DNA from: Candidatus Methylomirabilota bacterium
Lineage (GTDB): Bacteria > Methylomirabilota > Methylomirabilia > Methylomirabilales > Methylomirabilaceae
Assembly (NCBI GenBank): GCA_028870115.1
Contig: JAGWQH010000055.1
Location: 1-64,000 of the forward strand
Direction of reading: 5' to 3'
DNA: 64,000 nucleotides
Positions within the stretch are counted from its first letter, which is position 1. The number at the start of each line of letters is the position of its first letter. Position numbers and translations under genes: made by a program. The notes below the pieces were generated by a model, which saw nothing but the letters and a program-made list of their open reading frames with translations, was not told the DNA's origin and searched no databases. Positions 16,437 to 25,303 of this stretch are shown in pieces.

Positions 16437-17882
16437 ATGAAGACGTGGCCACAGGGTAAACCTGCCGTTATCATTGGGGATCCAGCGAGCGTGTTTCCCC
16501 AGCGGCTGGCGAGTTTCTGGCGGAGACAGGGCCTGGAGGTCGCTATCGTGACGCGACGGTGGCAGGGACCCCTTCAGTTGGAAGATGGGACCAAGATTCT
16601 TCAGAGTGTCGATTCGGAAAGCCCAGCGCTGCACGAGCGATTGAGTGCGCTCCATGAACATTGGTTGCGCGTCGAACGCGGCGTAAATGCTTGGGAGCGT
16701 TCACGATACCGGCGTGCGATGGGTCCGCCGGAACATCGAGACTATCATCCGTCCTTTGCGAATTCGCTCGTGGAGGCAGTGAGCATTCCTCCATTTGTCG
16801 CCCAACTTGATCCCGCTTTTATCTTTGGCCAGGAGGTGTTCACCTATGGTCTGGCCACGGCCTTGTGCACGGCTGGCCCTAAGGTGCTGATGCCCTGGGG
16901 TGGCGATGTCTTCCGGTTTTCCGAAACTAGTTCAGTGGCCTTCACAATGGTCCGCCGAGCACTCCATGGGGTGGATCTGGTCGTGCCGGGTGCAGTGGTC
17001 GGAGCTCAGCGCGTCGTGGACCGATTCGGGGTGCCGGCTGAGAAGGTGTACGTCAATTCGTGGGGAATTGATCGGACGCTATTCCGCAGAGCCTCTGAAG
17101 AGGAGCGGCGCGCATTTTGTATACGACATCGAATTGACCCGGCGTCGCTGATCATCCTTAATATCCGGCGGTTCAAGCCACGCTGGGGTTGTGACCTTGT
17201 GACAGAAGCCTTTAGTCGGCTTGCGCTGGAAGATGCCACATTACAGTTTTTCGCGCTTGGCGGAGAGGGCAGTGAGTCGTTTGTCGCCGAGGCTCGCAAG
17301 CGGATTTTGGCGAAGGGCCTGGCGCGTCGGATCACGATTCTTGATGGGCATATCCCCGATGCATCCGTGCGGCAACTCGTTTCGGTGGCGGATATATTCA
17401 CTTCTCTCGTCAGGCTCAATGATATGGGCTCAGACAGCGTGAAGGAAGGCGCCGCCGCGGGTGCCACGCCCGTGGTGAGCGATATCGCGTCAAATCGGGA
17501 GATGGAACGTCTTGGCTTCCGGGCGTTGTTCACCGAGAAGCTGGATGCCTCAGCCGTAGTTGCAGCGGTGCAACGTGCGATCCATGACCCCGCACTCCGC
17601 GCAGAGGTCGCGGCGGCGAACCAGCGGTATCTGGAGAAGTACGAAGACAACGACTACAACATGCTGAGACTGCTTGATTTGATAGCCAGTTGCCCGGTGC
17701 GCACGGAAGAGAGCGCGCGCGCAGGTATTTCATATACCCTGGCAGTGATTGATGAGATCATCGGCGGACGCAAACACTTGGGGCTGCTGTCCAATCTTGT
17801 GCGTCTCCGCCGGGGGTGCAGTCATCCGCTTAACAGCGCACGCTCTGCTTGGCGAGAGTTACGAATGTTCCTCCACTTCTAA
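16437..17882 (+). CDS. Family 4 glycosyltransferase, long form
   Basis: A 481-residue GT-B type enzyme. The N-terminal domain begins KPAVIIGDPASVFPQRLASF, and the middle has LMPWGGDVFRF, the acceptor-side WGGD motif seen in some GT4 groups. The donor domain has ILNIRRFKPRWGCDLVTEAF and FFALGGEGSESF, then SDSVKEGAAAGATPVVSDI in place of the usual E-x7-E. It is followed by 17902-18939 after about 20 bases, so the two are probably coupled. Confidence 0.8.
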   Translation: MKTWPQGKPAVIIGDPASVFPQRLASFWRRQGLEVAIVTRRWQGPLQLEDGTKILQSVDSESPALHERLSALHEHWLRVERGVNAWERSRYRRAMGPPEHRDYHPSFANSLVEAVSIPPFVAQLDPAFIFGQEVFTYGLATALCTAGPKVLMPWGGDVFRFSETSSVAFTMVRRALHGVDLVVPGAVVGAQRVVDRFGVPAEKVYVNSWGIDRTLFRRASEEERRAFCIRHRIDPASLIILNIRRFKPRWGCDLVTEAFSRLALEDATLQFFALGGEGSESFVAEARKRILAKGLARRITILDGHIPDASVRQLVSVADIFTSLVRLNDMGSDSVKEGAAAGATPVVSDIASNREMERLGFRALFTEKLDASAVVAAVQRAIHDPALRAEVAAANQRYLEKYEDNDYNMLRLLDLIASCPVRTEESARAGISYTLAVIDEIIGGRKHLGLLSNLVRLRRGCSHPLNSARSAWRELRMFLHF

Positions 17883-17901
17883 TGCACCGCCCAGAGGATT
17901 T

Positions 17902-18939
17902 ATGACGCTTCTTCAGCAGATCCGCTCCATTCGCAATCGGCTGCGCCAAACCGCCTGGCGGAGACCGGATAGGGATATGGACGGCTGCCGGCTGGATACA
18001 TGCCTCATAGTGACAATCGATGTGGAAGCTGACTCCGACAAGAACTGGGGCGCACCTGCCGTGCGGACATTCAAGAGTGTCCTCGAGACAATGCCGAACC
18101 AACTCCATCCGCTCTTCGCTCGGCACGACGTCCGTCCAACCTATTTGATCAGTCCAGAGGTCCTGCAGCGTAACGACTGCCGAGCCGTCCTGCGCAGCTT
18201 AGCGCACTGCGAACTTGGTGCTCATCTTCACGTAGAGGATGTTCCGCCAGAATTCATCGCTGTCGGTCCGACTCGACCCCATCGGGGTATGCAATGGGAG
18301 TGCGCCCCTGAGATCGAACGACAGAAGCTCCAGAATCTAACGCAGTTATTCTCGGATGCTTTTGGGAAGGCGCCGCGATCTTTCCGGGCAGGCCGGTTCG
18401 GGATAGGTCATCACACTGGCAAGTTTCTGATGGAGTTCGGATACGTAGTGGACAGTTCCGTGACACCGCATGTCCGGTGGACCAGCCAGGACGGCGCTCG
18501 ATTTCCAGATTTTACTGAGGCGCAGGAACTGCCCTACTGGGCCGCGGACGATGGTGACATCTTCAAGAATGGCGGTTCTGGCCTGTTGGAAATTCCAGTC
18601 ACAATTGTGGCCGCGCCGGAGGTGCCGTCGTCGAGAGGCAGCAATCCAATATGGTTTCGGCCTTGGTACACGTCTAAGGATCTCCTGCAGCAGCTCGTGC
18701 GTGCCACCGCGTCTGCGCCACCCTCGCAAGGTGTTCGGCGCCCGCTGGTCATGATGTTTCACAGCATGGAGGTGGTGGCCGGCGCTTCTCCCTATCCGCA
18801 AACACAAGCAGACGTTAAGAAGTACCTGAACACCTTAGGAGCGGTGTTTGATACGGTGGCCGATTGCGGGATCAAATCCTGCACGCTCTCCGAATACAGA
18901 GAGAAGTTCCTTGGCGTCAGAAGCCCTGGCTCCTCGTAG
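17902..18939 (+). CDS. Polysaccharide deacetylase-like protein (NodB-homology fold)
   Basis: From ATG 17902, preceded by AGAGGA, the protein has 345 residues. CLIVTIDVEADSDKNWG corresponds to motif 1 of carbohydrate esterase 4 enzymes with the metal-binding Asp. CELGAHLHVED resembles the His motif, and FRAGRFGIGHHTGKFLMEFGYVVDSSV the later Arg and Asp motifs. VMMFHSMEVVAGASPY near the end supplies the last His. The spacing is loose, so activity on an N-acetyl sugar is probable rather than certain. No signal peptide is visible. Confidence 0.75.
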   Translation: MTLLQQIRSIRNRLRQTAWRRPDRDMDGCRLDTCLIVTIDVEADSDKNWGAPAVRTFKSVLETMPNQLHPLFARHDVRPTYLISPEVLQRNDCRAVLRSLAHCELGAHLHVEDVPPEFIAVGPTRPHRGMQWECAPEIERQKLQNLTQLFSDAFGKAPRSFRAGRFGIGHHTGKFLMEFGYVVDSSVTPHVRWTSQDGARFPDFTEAQELPYWAADDGDIFKNGGSGLLEIPVTIVAAPEVPSSRGSNPIWFRPWYTSKDLLQQLVRATASAPPSQGVRRPLVMMFHSMEVVAGASPYPQTQADVKKYLNTLGAVFDTVADCGIKSCTLSEYREKFLGVRSPGSS

Positions 18940-18973
18940 CAGGGCCTGGTGCCGGCTGTGACTCGCGCATTCG

Positions 18974-19180
18974 ATGCCTTTCAACTCGTTGACGTTCTCG
19001 GTTTTCTCCGAGGTTGTGCTGGGGCTGTACAACCTGCCGATGCCTTGCCCGTCAAGAAGGTCAATCTTTTTTGGACGAGCTATGTGTTCAACGGGGCATG
19101 AAATCCGCCTTTCGTCCTGCTGCTGATACTCTCCATGCTGGTTGACTGGTTCACAGCGAAGGGCCTCTATATGGCCTGGG
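18974..19180 (+). pseudogene. N-terminal remnant of an MBOAT O-acyltransferase (AlgI-like)
   Basis: The 18940-19256 gap holds the first 60-70 codons of a decayed membrane-bound O-acyltransferase. One frame reads MPFNSLTFSVFSEVVLGLYN. A second then continues with LFWTSYVFNGA, a stop (TGA 19099-19101 where the family has Trp), then NPPFVLLLILSMLVDWFTAK. Together they follow the AlgI-family pattern FNSLxFLxFF...LLxxSYxFYGxW...LLxxSTxxDY. A frameshift, a nonsense codon and loss of the other 400 or so residues show it is dead. It suggests an ancestral O-acetylation step at this place in the cluster. Confidence 0.6.
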
Positions 19181-19256
19181 CGACGGGCGCTGGCGGCGCT
19201 CCCATTCATTCCGTTTTGGGAAACGCGCAGCTACCTGAAACATTAACAGTGCTTTG

Positions 19257-20474
19257 ATGCGAATAGCGTTTATAACACCAGAGTTTATCACCGACGTGCC
19301 AGACGGCGGCGGTCTAGGAAACTACCTGAACAGGATCGGGAAGCTCTTGATTGACCATGGGCATCAACCAGAGATTTTTGTTTCCAGTTCTCTTGAGCCT
19401 CGAATCTTGATGCACGAGGGCATTCGGGTGGAGCGGGTTCCGCCGCGGTTGTGGCCTAGAATCCTGGGGCGAGTGTTAACGGTGGCTGGAGATCATTGGG
19501 GAACTCTATTTGGGTCGGTTGCGAGGTCGCTTGCACTAACGGAAGCAATGGAACGCAGACACCGAGAACTCCCCTTCGACATAGTTCAGAGTGCAGATTA
19601 CCTCGCCGTCGGTCTCACTATACGCCGAGCGAAGAGCCGTGTTCATCTTGTTCGGTGTAGCTGGGCGGCTGACTTGTTTAATAAGGTTGATGGGCGCCAT
19701 CACAGGGCTGCAAGATGGCAAGAAGGATTGGAGCGCGCGGCAATACGACGCGCGGACAAAGCATATGCACCAAGCCAGTTTGTGGCTGAACACTTCCGAA
19801 CCCGGCACCGAATACCAGTCGAGGTTTTGCGTCCACCACTCGGGCTGGAGGTAGCCTCTTCCGCAAGTCGTCCCTGTGGACTGCCTGAGCGATTCTTTCT
19901 CCATTTTGGCCATCTCAGACGCCCGAAGGGAACGCATTGGCTTGGCGAATCGCTCAAGCGCGTTTTCGAGGTAGAACCATCCCTACGGATGGTCTGGGTG
20001 GGACGTGGTAACTTCACCGAAGTGGGAACCCTGCTCTCCGGACTTGGGCGGCATCGCTCAAAAGTCCAGGTTCTGTATCCACTCCCAAAACCGGAAATGT
20101 ACGGCGTATTGCAGCATGCCGATGCGGCCGTACTTCCGTCGCTTGTGGACAATCTGCCAAACACCGTGATTGAAAGTCTGATGGTGGGGATTCCGGTCAT
20201 CGGAACCCGCGGCGCGAGCATTGATGAGCTTGTTGAACAAGGCGTAACGGGCGAACTTGTTGCTCCGGGTGACGTCGAAGGTCTTGCTTCTGCTATGGTG
20301 CGAGTTTGGAGGGGGCAAAGCCCGGTTCGAAAAGGCTTCGTGTGGCGTGGCGGTATTGTGGACGAAATGCAGCCCGAAAGAGCCGTTGAGAAGTTCCTGC
20401 AAATGGCTGGAGCGCGGAATGGCGAGAGCTACCCGTTAGTAAAAAGTGCATCATCAGGTAATCTGCGAAGTTAA
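19257..20474 (+). CDS. Family 4 glycosyltransferase
   Basis: GT-B enzyme of 405 residues starting at ATG 19257 (a TTG lies one codon upstream). The N-terminal strand is RIAFITPEFITDVPDGGGLG, with the glycine-rich loop found when the donor is held between domains. FFLHFGHLRRPKGTHWLGES opens the C-terminal domain, and AAVLPSLVDNLPNTVIESLMVGIPVIGTRG is the conserved nucleotide-sugar region. It is the last gene of the plus-strand arm; it faces the minus-strand gene at 20666 across about 190 bases in which I see no gene or terminator. Confidence 0.88.
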   Translation: MRIAFITPEFITDVPDGGGLGNYLNRIGKLLIDHGHQPEIFVSSSLEPRILMHEGIRVERVPPRLWPRILGRVLTVAGDHWGTLFGSVARSLALTEAMERRHRELPFDIVQSADYLAVGLTIRRAKSRVHLVRCSWAADLFNKVDGRHHRAARWQEGLERAAIRRADKAYAPSQFVAEHFRTRHRIPVEVLRPPLGLEVASSASRPCGLPERFFLHFGHLRRPKGTHWLGESLKRVFEVEPSLRMVWVGRGNFTEVGTLLSGLGRHRSKVQVLYPLPKPEMYGVLQHADAAVLPSLVDNLPNTVIESLMVGIPVIGTRGASIDELVEQGVTGELVAPGDVEGLASAMVRVWRGQSPVRKGFVWRGGIVDEMQPERAVEKFLQMAGARNGESYPLVKSASSGNLRS

Positions 20475-20665
20475 CCGGTGGGGTTGCAGCAGCACAGTGG
20501 TGAGTCGCAACGATGAAACCCAAACAGGGTGTCGCTTGGCTCCCAAGATCGGATATCAGCCGAACGCTGGCAAATATTTCGCAAGTTTGCCAACCCGCAC
20601 AGCGCCTGTCTCAGGCGTGGGGGGAAAGAGGTGCGCAAGCGTTAGGACCTTACGATGCACGGACT

Positions 20666-21523
20666 TCATACGAGTTTCTTTGGGCGGAACCATCTAACAA
20701 CATCTCCATACAGAAAGAGTAGCCCCGTTCCAATCACCGCAAGCCAAAACGCAAACCAATTTATCAATGACTTCGGCATATTCTTCTCGAAAAGATACCT
20801 GTGATTTCGAAACCTCGTACGCCTAAGCTTCTCAACGCGGTCGCCCCCAATTGGTGATGGGTAATGACTACAACGGGCAGCCGGCACATAATAATTTCGG
20901 AATCGTCGCGATACTCGGTATGAAAAGTCCGCATCTTCCATCAGCGCATAACCTTCGAGCGATTCGTCCCAGGAAAACTCCTTGAGTACGCGCTGATGAT
21001 AAGCTGTTATTCCTCCCGAAAGAAAATCCGTTGCTAAGACCTCTCCATCTTTGTTGCATGGGAATGTCGCCAATCCTGAGCGCAGAAAGCGACCATTACC
21101 GGGCCTGCTCAAGCAAAACACACGACAATATAAGTTCAGTAACCATCTTCTGTGAGGAAGATTTACAATCCGACCCATTACTCCCCCAACTTGTCCCGTA
21201 ACATCATTCTCGAACACTCGAAGAATCTCAGCCAAGAAATCTGGCTCAAGAACAACGTCATCATCAAAAAAGAAGACAACTTCTCCTCTCAGCACACCCA
21301 GAGAGACATTCCGCTGGTACGTCAGACCAGGTTTCGAATGCTTGTACACCAAGGGCACTCGCGAGGCGGCAAATGTCTCTTCGATCCGCTTTTTGAGTTG
21401 ATCTCCTCCGCTCGCGTCGATAATGACAATCTCATCGGGCAAACGTGTCTGGCAAAGAAGCGACTCGATGCAGCGGACAGGATCTTCGAGGCGGTCCTTT
21501 GTGCAGATTACAACTGAGACCAA
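20666..21523 (-). CDS. Family 2 glycosyltransferase
   Basis: GT-A enzyme of about 285 residues. The start is uncertain. TTG 21523 gives MVSVVICTKDRLEDPVRCIE, a typical GT2 beginning, with GGAGG some 13 bases upstream; the open frame runs ten codons further to TTG 21553. The fold continues with LPDEIVIIDASGG, the metal-binding motif VVFFFDDDVVLEPDF, and the acceptor-side YALMEDADFSYRV (Glu-Asp pair). A hydrophobic segment near residues 260-280 may bind the membrane. It follows the 2-epimerase gene on the same strand. Confidence 0.85.
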   Translation of the reverse strand: MVSVVICTKDRLEDPVRCIESLLCQTRLPDEIVIIDASGGDQLKKRIEETFAASRVPLVYKHSKPGLTYQRNVSLGVLRGEVVFFFDDDVVLEPDFLAEILRVFENDVTGQVGGVMGRIVNLPHRRWLLNLYCRVFCLSRPGNGRFLRSGLATFPCNKDGEVLATDFLSGGITAYHQRVLKEFSWDESLEGYALMEDADFSYRVSRRFRNYYVPAARCSHYPSPIGGDRVEKLRRTRFRNHRYLFEKNMPKSLINWFAFWLAVIGTGLLFLYGDVVRWFRPKKLV

Positions 21524-21708
21524 AATTTCGAGATCTCCTCCGGCCACAAACAATCGGGGAGATCCGTGTGTTCCCCACGGATCTCCCAGTGAACTACTGA
21601 TCTACGCATAAGCAATAGAAATACCATTAGCCCAAGGAAAAGTACCTATGCCGAGCCATCACACCAACGCCCTACGCCACAGCCGACGTCCATAGCTGTG
21701 TGCATCGC

Positions 21709-22812
21709 TCAGTTGATTGTAGCGGCGGATCCTACATGAGCCTTCCAGGACCCGGCCAGAATCCCTACAACGCGCTCGGCAGCGCGGCCATCATCGCAGA
21801 GCCTCAGGGGACTTACCGGAATAGCGGGCGATTTCGCCGCAGCCACGATACGGTCGGGGTCAGTGCCCGCTACCGTATTCCAGCCTTGCTCCACTGTTTC
21901 CACCCATTCGGTCTCGTCGCGTAGCGTGACACACGGCACTCCAAACCAATAGGCTTCTTTCTGCACGCCTCCCGAGTCCGTAAGAATCACATGCGAACGC
22001 TTTTCCAATACCAGCATGTCGAGATATGAGACGGGATCAATCAGGCGCAACGACTGATTGATTTGGAGTGATGGGTGGTGACTCTCGAGGGCTAGGCGAG
22101 TGCGGGGGTGGACCGGCCAGATGACAGGATGGATAGCGCTGAGTTCCTGAAGTGCCACAAGGATGGACTGGAGCCTCCTGCCATCATCTGTATTTTCCGC
22201 CCGGTGAATCGTGGCGAGGAAGTACCCCTTGGGTTGCAAGTTGAGTCGTGTGAGAATCGCTGATCTGCATTCGGCAATCTGCAAGTTGTTGAGCAGAGCT
22301 TCGTACATCACATCGCCCACGAGCTCTACCCCCTTGGTAATTCCTTCCTGCGCCAGATTTTTCACCGCTGTTTCGGTAGGACAAAAGAGTAAAGATGAAA
22401 GGTGGTCGGTTATCACCCGGTTGATTTCCTCCGGCATCTGCCGGTTGAAACTCCGCAGACCTGCTTCAACGTGCGCGACCGGAATATGCAGCTTTGCCGC
22501 CGCTAAAGCCCCCGCGAGCGTAGAATTGGTATCCCCGAACACCACGACGTAGTCGGGCCGCTCCTTTAGCAATACTTCTTCGATCAGTTTCAGCATCTCG
22601 CCGCTCTGCGCCCCATGAGAACCAGAACCAACACAAAGATTGTAATCCGGCTTCGGGATCTCGAGATCCCGAAAGAACAGATCGCTCATGTTGTCGTCGT
22701 AGTGCTGGCCAGTGTGAACCAACACTTCGCTTGCCACTTTACGAAATTCACGAGATACCGGGGCACACTTGATAAACTGTGGGCGGGCTCCTACGATTGT
22801 AACAATCTTCAT
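21709..22812 (-). CDS. wecB: UDP-N-acetylglucosamine 2-epimerase family (WecB/WbpI type)
   Basis: Non-hydrolysing 2-epimerase of 367 residues, the usual length. The N-terminus MKIVTIVGARPQFIKCAPVS contains the GxRPQxxK motif. Also present are VHTGQHYDDNMSDLFF, VVFGDTNSTLAG, HVEAGLRSFNRQMPEEINR and VILTDSGGVQKEAYW, all diagnostic. In this context, with WbpB/D and WbpE-type enzymes upstream, it is likely to act like WbpI, turning UDP-GlcNAc3NAcA into the manno form. A plain WecB activity (UDP-ManNAc) is the alternative. Its start overlaps the stop of the aminotransferase fragment (ATGA). Confidence 0.88.
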   Translation of the reverse strand: MKIVTIVGARPQFIKCAPVSREFRKVASEVLVHTGQHYDDNMSDLFFRDLEIPKPDYNLCVGSGSHGAQSGEMLKLIEEVLLKERPDYVVVFGDTNSTLAGALAAAKLHIPVAHVEAGLRSFNRQMPEEINRVITDHLSSLLFCPTETAVKNLAQEGITKGVELVGDVMYEALLNNLQIAECRSAILTRLNLQPKGYFLATIHRAENTDDGRRLQSILVALQELSAIHPVIWPVHPRTRLALESHHPSLQINQSLRLIDPVSYLDMLVLEKRSHVILTDSGGVQKEAYWFGVPCVTLRDETEWVETVEQGWNTVAGTDPDRIVAAAKSPAIPVSPLRLCDDGRAAERVVGILAGSWKAHVGSAATIN

Positions 22813-23059
22813 CTCTTATAGAATTCACTCAGCACGCTTACGACATATCGCTGTTGAGCCTCGGTCAATTCTGGGTACATTGGTAGAGCCAACGAACCAT
22901 CCGCGGCAGCCTCTGCGTGAGGAAAATCTCCCTTTTTGTAGCCAAGGTCCTTGAAGCATTCCTGGAGATGCAGGGGAAGTGGGTAATAGATATGCGTGTC
23001 CACCCCTGACTCACGAACAAATGCCCGAAGTTGGTCCCGCTGAGGGACGCGGATGACAA
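22707..23059 (-). repeat. Direct repeat copy A (wecB 5' end plus aminotransferase 3' end)
   Basis: About 353 bases that recur without indels at 24086-24438 with constant offset 1379. The repeat spans the junction aminotransferase C-terminus / ATGA / epimerase N-terminus. The two copies enclose the deacetylase-like gene. Confidence 0.85.
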
Positions 23060-23156
23060 GTTGTACGCCGGTTCCTGGACAACCCTTAAATTCCTGTCTA
23101 ATGGGTGCCACCAGCCATGATTCGTTGCAATAGCCATCTCCGCTCCATCCTGACAA
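22809..23156 (-). pseudogene. C-terminal fragment of a DegT-type aminotransferase
   Basis: From about residue 32 onward (VQLVIRVPQRDQLRAF through to the stop) this frame is nearly the same as the end of the intact aminotransferase at 24188-25303, including SGVDTHIYYPLPLHLQECFK and ALPMYPELTEAQQRYV. The first 30 residues are unrelated and overlap the end of the deacetylase-like gene. The catalytic lysine and cofactor site are missing, so it is not an enzyme. Its stop overlaps the wecB ATG, so it may survive because it keeps wecB translationally coupled. Confidence 0.8.
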
Positions 23157-24021
23157 GGGAGGGCTTTGAGATCGTTTGCTCCGTTGATGGCCGATTGTTC
23201 TTTAGCCAGTCAAGGAGCTGACTCACTGGAACAAACCACCCAGGACGCTCTGAAACATCTTTCATCACGCGAATAAACCGGGGGTCCAACCGCCCATTAC
23301 TGACAAATCCGTTGGCAAAGTGAGCGTAAATAATGCAGGCGCCTCTTTCCCGCTGGAGATCGTCAATTGAACCCAAGGTGTGAATGAATCTTTCGACGTC
23401 TCCACCGTCCGAAGAAGCAAACCAAAGATTCACATACGGTCTCTGGGGATCGTAGTATGGCATTTCTGGGCACATCTGAAGTGTATTGATCTCCTTAAAA
23501 ACTAGATTCCGAACGTAACGGATCGTCTCCTTGCAGAGGTCACCCCAGAAATATGGGCTCCCTTCTTCGTCTCCGTGGAAGCGACGGTTCTTTCTAATCG
23601 TGAGCGCATGATAAATCGAGCGTACCAGTGGGTCGCTGAATCTCTTTAGGCCCCAGTAAATATTTTCTAGAGCGCTACTATGGTTTGCGTGAATGTAGGG
23701 AAGATGCCCAAAGTGATGACAAAACAAGTCCAGCCCCTTTTCTATTCTGTCTCTCGTCGAGCTGCCAGCAGAAACGTTGTGCAACCCGAGTTCGAACCCA
23801 GTAGCCTTGATTTGCTTTAGCCATGCAAGGTAGTCAGAGTCCTCGCAAGTAGCACCGGGATGAAACGCGGCCCCAGCGGCCCTTAAAACCCATACCGACT
23901 TTGTAGTGCGAAAGCCCAGTTCAGTTAAAAATCTGTAGACGAGGGAAACCTCTTCCAGAACGGCCCCATCGGTATCATCGAATATTGTGAACGCGAACTC
24001 CTTATTCTCAGGCCATCTCAT
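23098..24021 (-). CDS. Polysaccharide deacetylase-like protein
   Basis: A 307-residue protein. FAFTIFDDTDGAVLEEVSLVYRFL resembles the first NodB motif (two Asp after a beta strand), TGFELGLHNVSAGSSTRD the H-x-x-S/T metal motif, and IHANHSSALENIYWG a later substrate loop. It lacks a signal peptide, so if active it acts on a cytosolic nucleotide- or lipid-linked sugar. ATG 24021 overlaps the TGA of the short wecB remnant (ATGA). The gene sits exactly between the two copies of the 353-base repeat, so it was inserted by, or together with, that duplication. Confidence 0.7.
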   Translation of the reverse strand: MRWPENKEFAFTIFDDTDGAVLEEVSLVYRFLTELGFRTTKSVWVLRAAGAAFHPGATCEDSDYLAWLKQIKATGFELGLHNVSAGSSTRDRIEKGLDLFCHHFGHLPYIHANHSSALENIYWGLKRFSDPLVRSIYHALTIRKNRRFHGDEEGSPYFWGDLCKETIRYVRNLVFKEINTLQMCPEMPYYDPQRPYVNLWFASSDGGDVERFIHTLGSIDDLQRERGACIIYAHFANGFVSNGRLDPRFIRVMKDVSERPGWFVPVSQLLDWLKNNRPSTEQTISKPSLVRMERRWLLQRIMAGGTH

Positions 24022-24191
24022 ACGTCTCGATCCTTCATGTCGAGTTCGCGGAAAAATACCTCACTCGGAATCTCATCGGAGTACCGGCCAGTGTGAACCA
24101 ACACTTCGCTTGCCACTTTACGAACCTCACGAGATACCGGGGCACACTTGATAAACTGTGGGCGAGCCACCACGACGGTAACAATTTTCAT
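24018..24191 (-). pseudogene. N-terminal fragment of a WecB-type 2-epimerase
   Basis: A 57-codon frame, MKIVTVVVARPQFIKCAPVS followed by VASEVLVHTG and SEVFFRELDM, that duplicates the first part of the intact epimerase and then stops. Both ends overlap neighbouring genes by ATGA. Note that the GAR motif has become VAR. It is the leftover of the second epimerase copy created by the local duplication. Confidence 0.75.
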
Positions 24192-24438
24192 CTTTCGTAG
24201 AACTCTTTTATGAGACCCATGACGTATTGCTGCTGGGGCGTGGTCAATTCCGGATATATTGGAAGAGCTAACGAGTCATCCGCGGCAGCCTCTGCGTGAG
24301 GACAATCCTCTTTTTGGTAGCCAAGGTCCTTAAAGCATTCCTGGAGGTGCAGGGGAAGTGGGTAGTAGACATGCGTGTCCACTCCTGACTCACGAAAAAA
24401 TGCCCGAAGTTGGTCCCGCTTAGGGACTCGGATGACAA
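24086..24438 (-). repeat. Direct repeat copy B (wecB 5' end plus aminotransferase 3' end)
   Basis: Partner of the repeat at 22707-23059, same orientation. Substitutions are scattered, mostly at third codon positions, so the duplication is not very recent or the copies came from related clusters. Confidence 0.85.
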
Positions 24439-25303
24439 ACTGATTATAGATATGCCCCGGCCTGTCCTGTGGTAGCGTTACGAGACCCGTCAAGCCTGCT
24501 TCATCGCATAACATCCGGTACCGCTCCGCATTGCTCCGGCGCATTTCATTCCACGCCGGTAGAAACTTCAGCTTCACTCGAAGAACTGCCGCATGCAGCG
24601 CGTCTAAACGAAAGTTTCCTCCGATAATACGGTGGTAATATTTCGGCTTGGAGCCGTGAACTCGCATCATTCGAATCGTCTCGGCCAGCTTTGCGTCATT
24701 CGTGACGACCATCCCGCCGTCACCGAACGCACCAAGGTTCTTGCCAGGAAAGAACGAAAAACATCCCATCTGCCCAATGGTTCCGGCATGCCTTCCCGCA
24801 TTGTCTCGGGATCCGATCGCCTGGGCCGCATCTTCGACCACAACGATCCTACGCTCTTCGGCGACCTTGACGACCAAGTCCATGTCGGCGCACCGCCCGA
24901 ATAGATGAACCGGCATGATCGCTTTTGTCCGGGATGTGATCTTTTCACACGCTGCCACCGGATCGAGATTGAAGGTCAACGGATCAATATCCGCGAAGAC
25001 AGGGCGGGCGCCACACCGGGCAATCACTCCGGCCGTAGCAAAAAAGGAGTATGGGGTGGTGATCACCTCATCACCCGGTCCAACGCCGATTGTCATAAGA
25101 GCTGCCAACAGCGCATCGGTCCCGGATGACACCCCAATAGCGAACCGACCAGCACAGAACGCGGCGACCTCCTGCTCAAACGCCGCCACTTCCGGACCAA
25201 GGATGAACTGTTGAGACTCGCAGACCCGGTCTATCGCTTCTCGGACCTCCGAGCGGATGGTAGCATACTGGGCTTTCAGATCGAGAGACGGGACGGTCAT
25301 CAT
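24188..25303 (-). CDS. wbpE: PLP-dependent UDP-sugar aminotransferase (WbpE-like)
   Basis: DegT/DnrJ/EryC1 enzyme of 371 residues from ATG 25303, which overlaps the upstream stop as ATGA; the open frame runs 15 codons further but into the fusion gene. MTVPSLDLKAQYATIRSEV is the family start. SGTDALLAAL is the phosphate-binding loop, VVEDAAQAIGS the ring-stacking region with Asp, and GCFSFFPGKNLGAFGDGG holds the catalytic lysine. Expected to transaminate UDP-3-keto-GlcNAcA made by the fused WbpB domain. The order oxidoreductase/acetyltransferase, aminotransferase, epimerase supports the WbpB-D-E-I pathway. Confidence 0.88.
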   Translation of the reverse strand: MMTVPSLDLKAQYATIRSEVREAIDRVCESQQFILGPEVAAFEQEVAAFCAGRFAIGVSSGTDALLAALMTIGVGPGDEVITTPYSFFATAGVIARCGARPVFADIDPLTFNLDPVAACEKITSRTKAIMPVHLFGRCADMDLVVKVAEERRIVVVEDAAQAIGSRDNAGRHAGTIGQMGCFSFFPGKNLGAFGDGGMVVTNDAKLAETIRMMRVHGSKPKYYHRIIGGNFRLDALHAAVLRVKLKFLPAWNEMRRSNAERYRMLCDEAGLTGLVTLPQDRPGHIYNQFVIRVPKRDQLRAFFRESGVDTHVYYPLPLHLQECFKDLGYQKEDCPHAEAAADDSLALPIYPELTTPQQQYVMGLIKEFYER

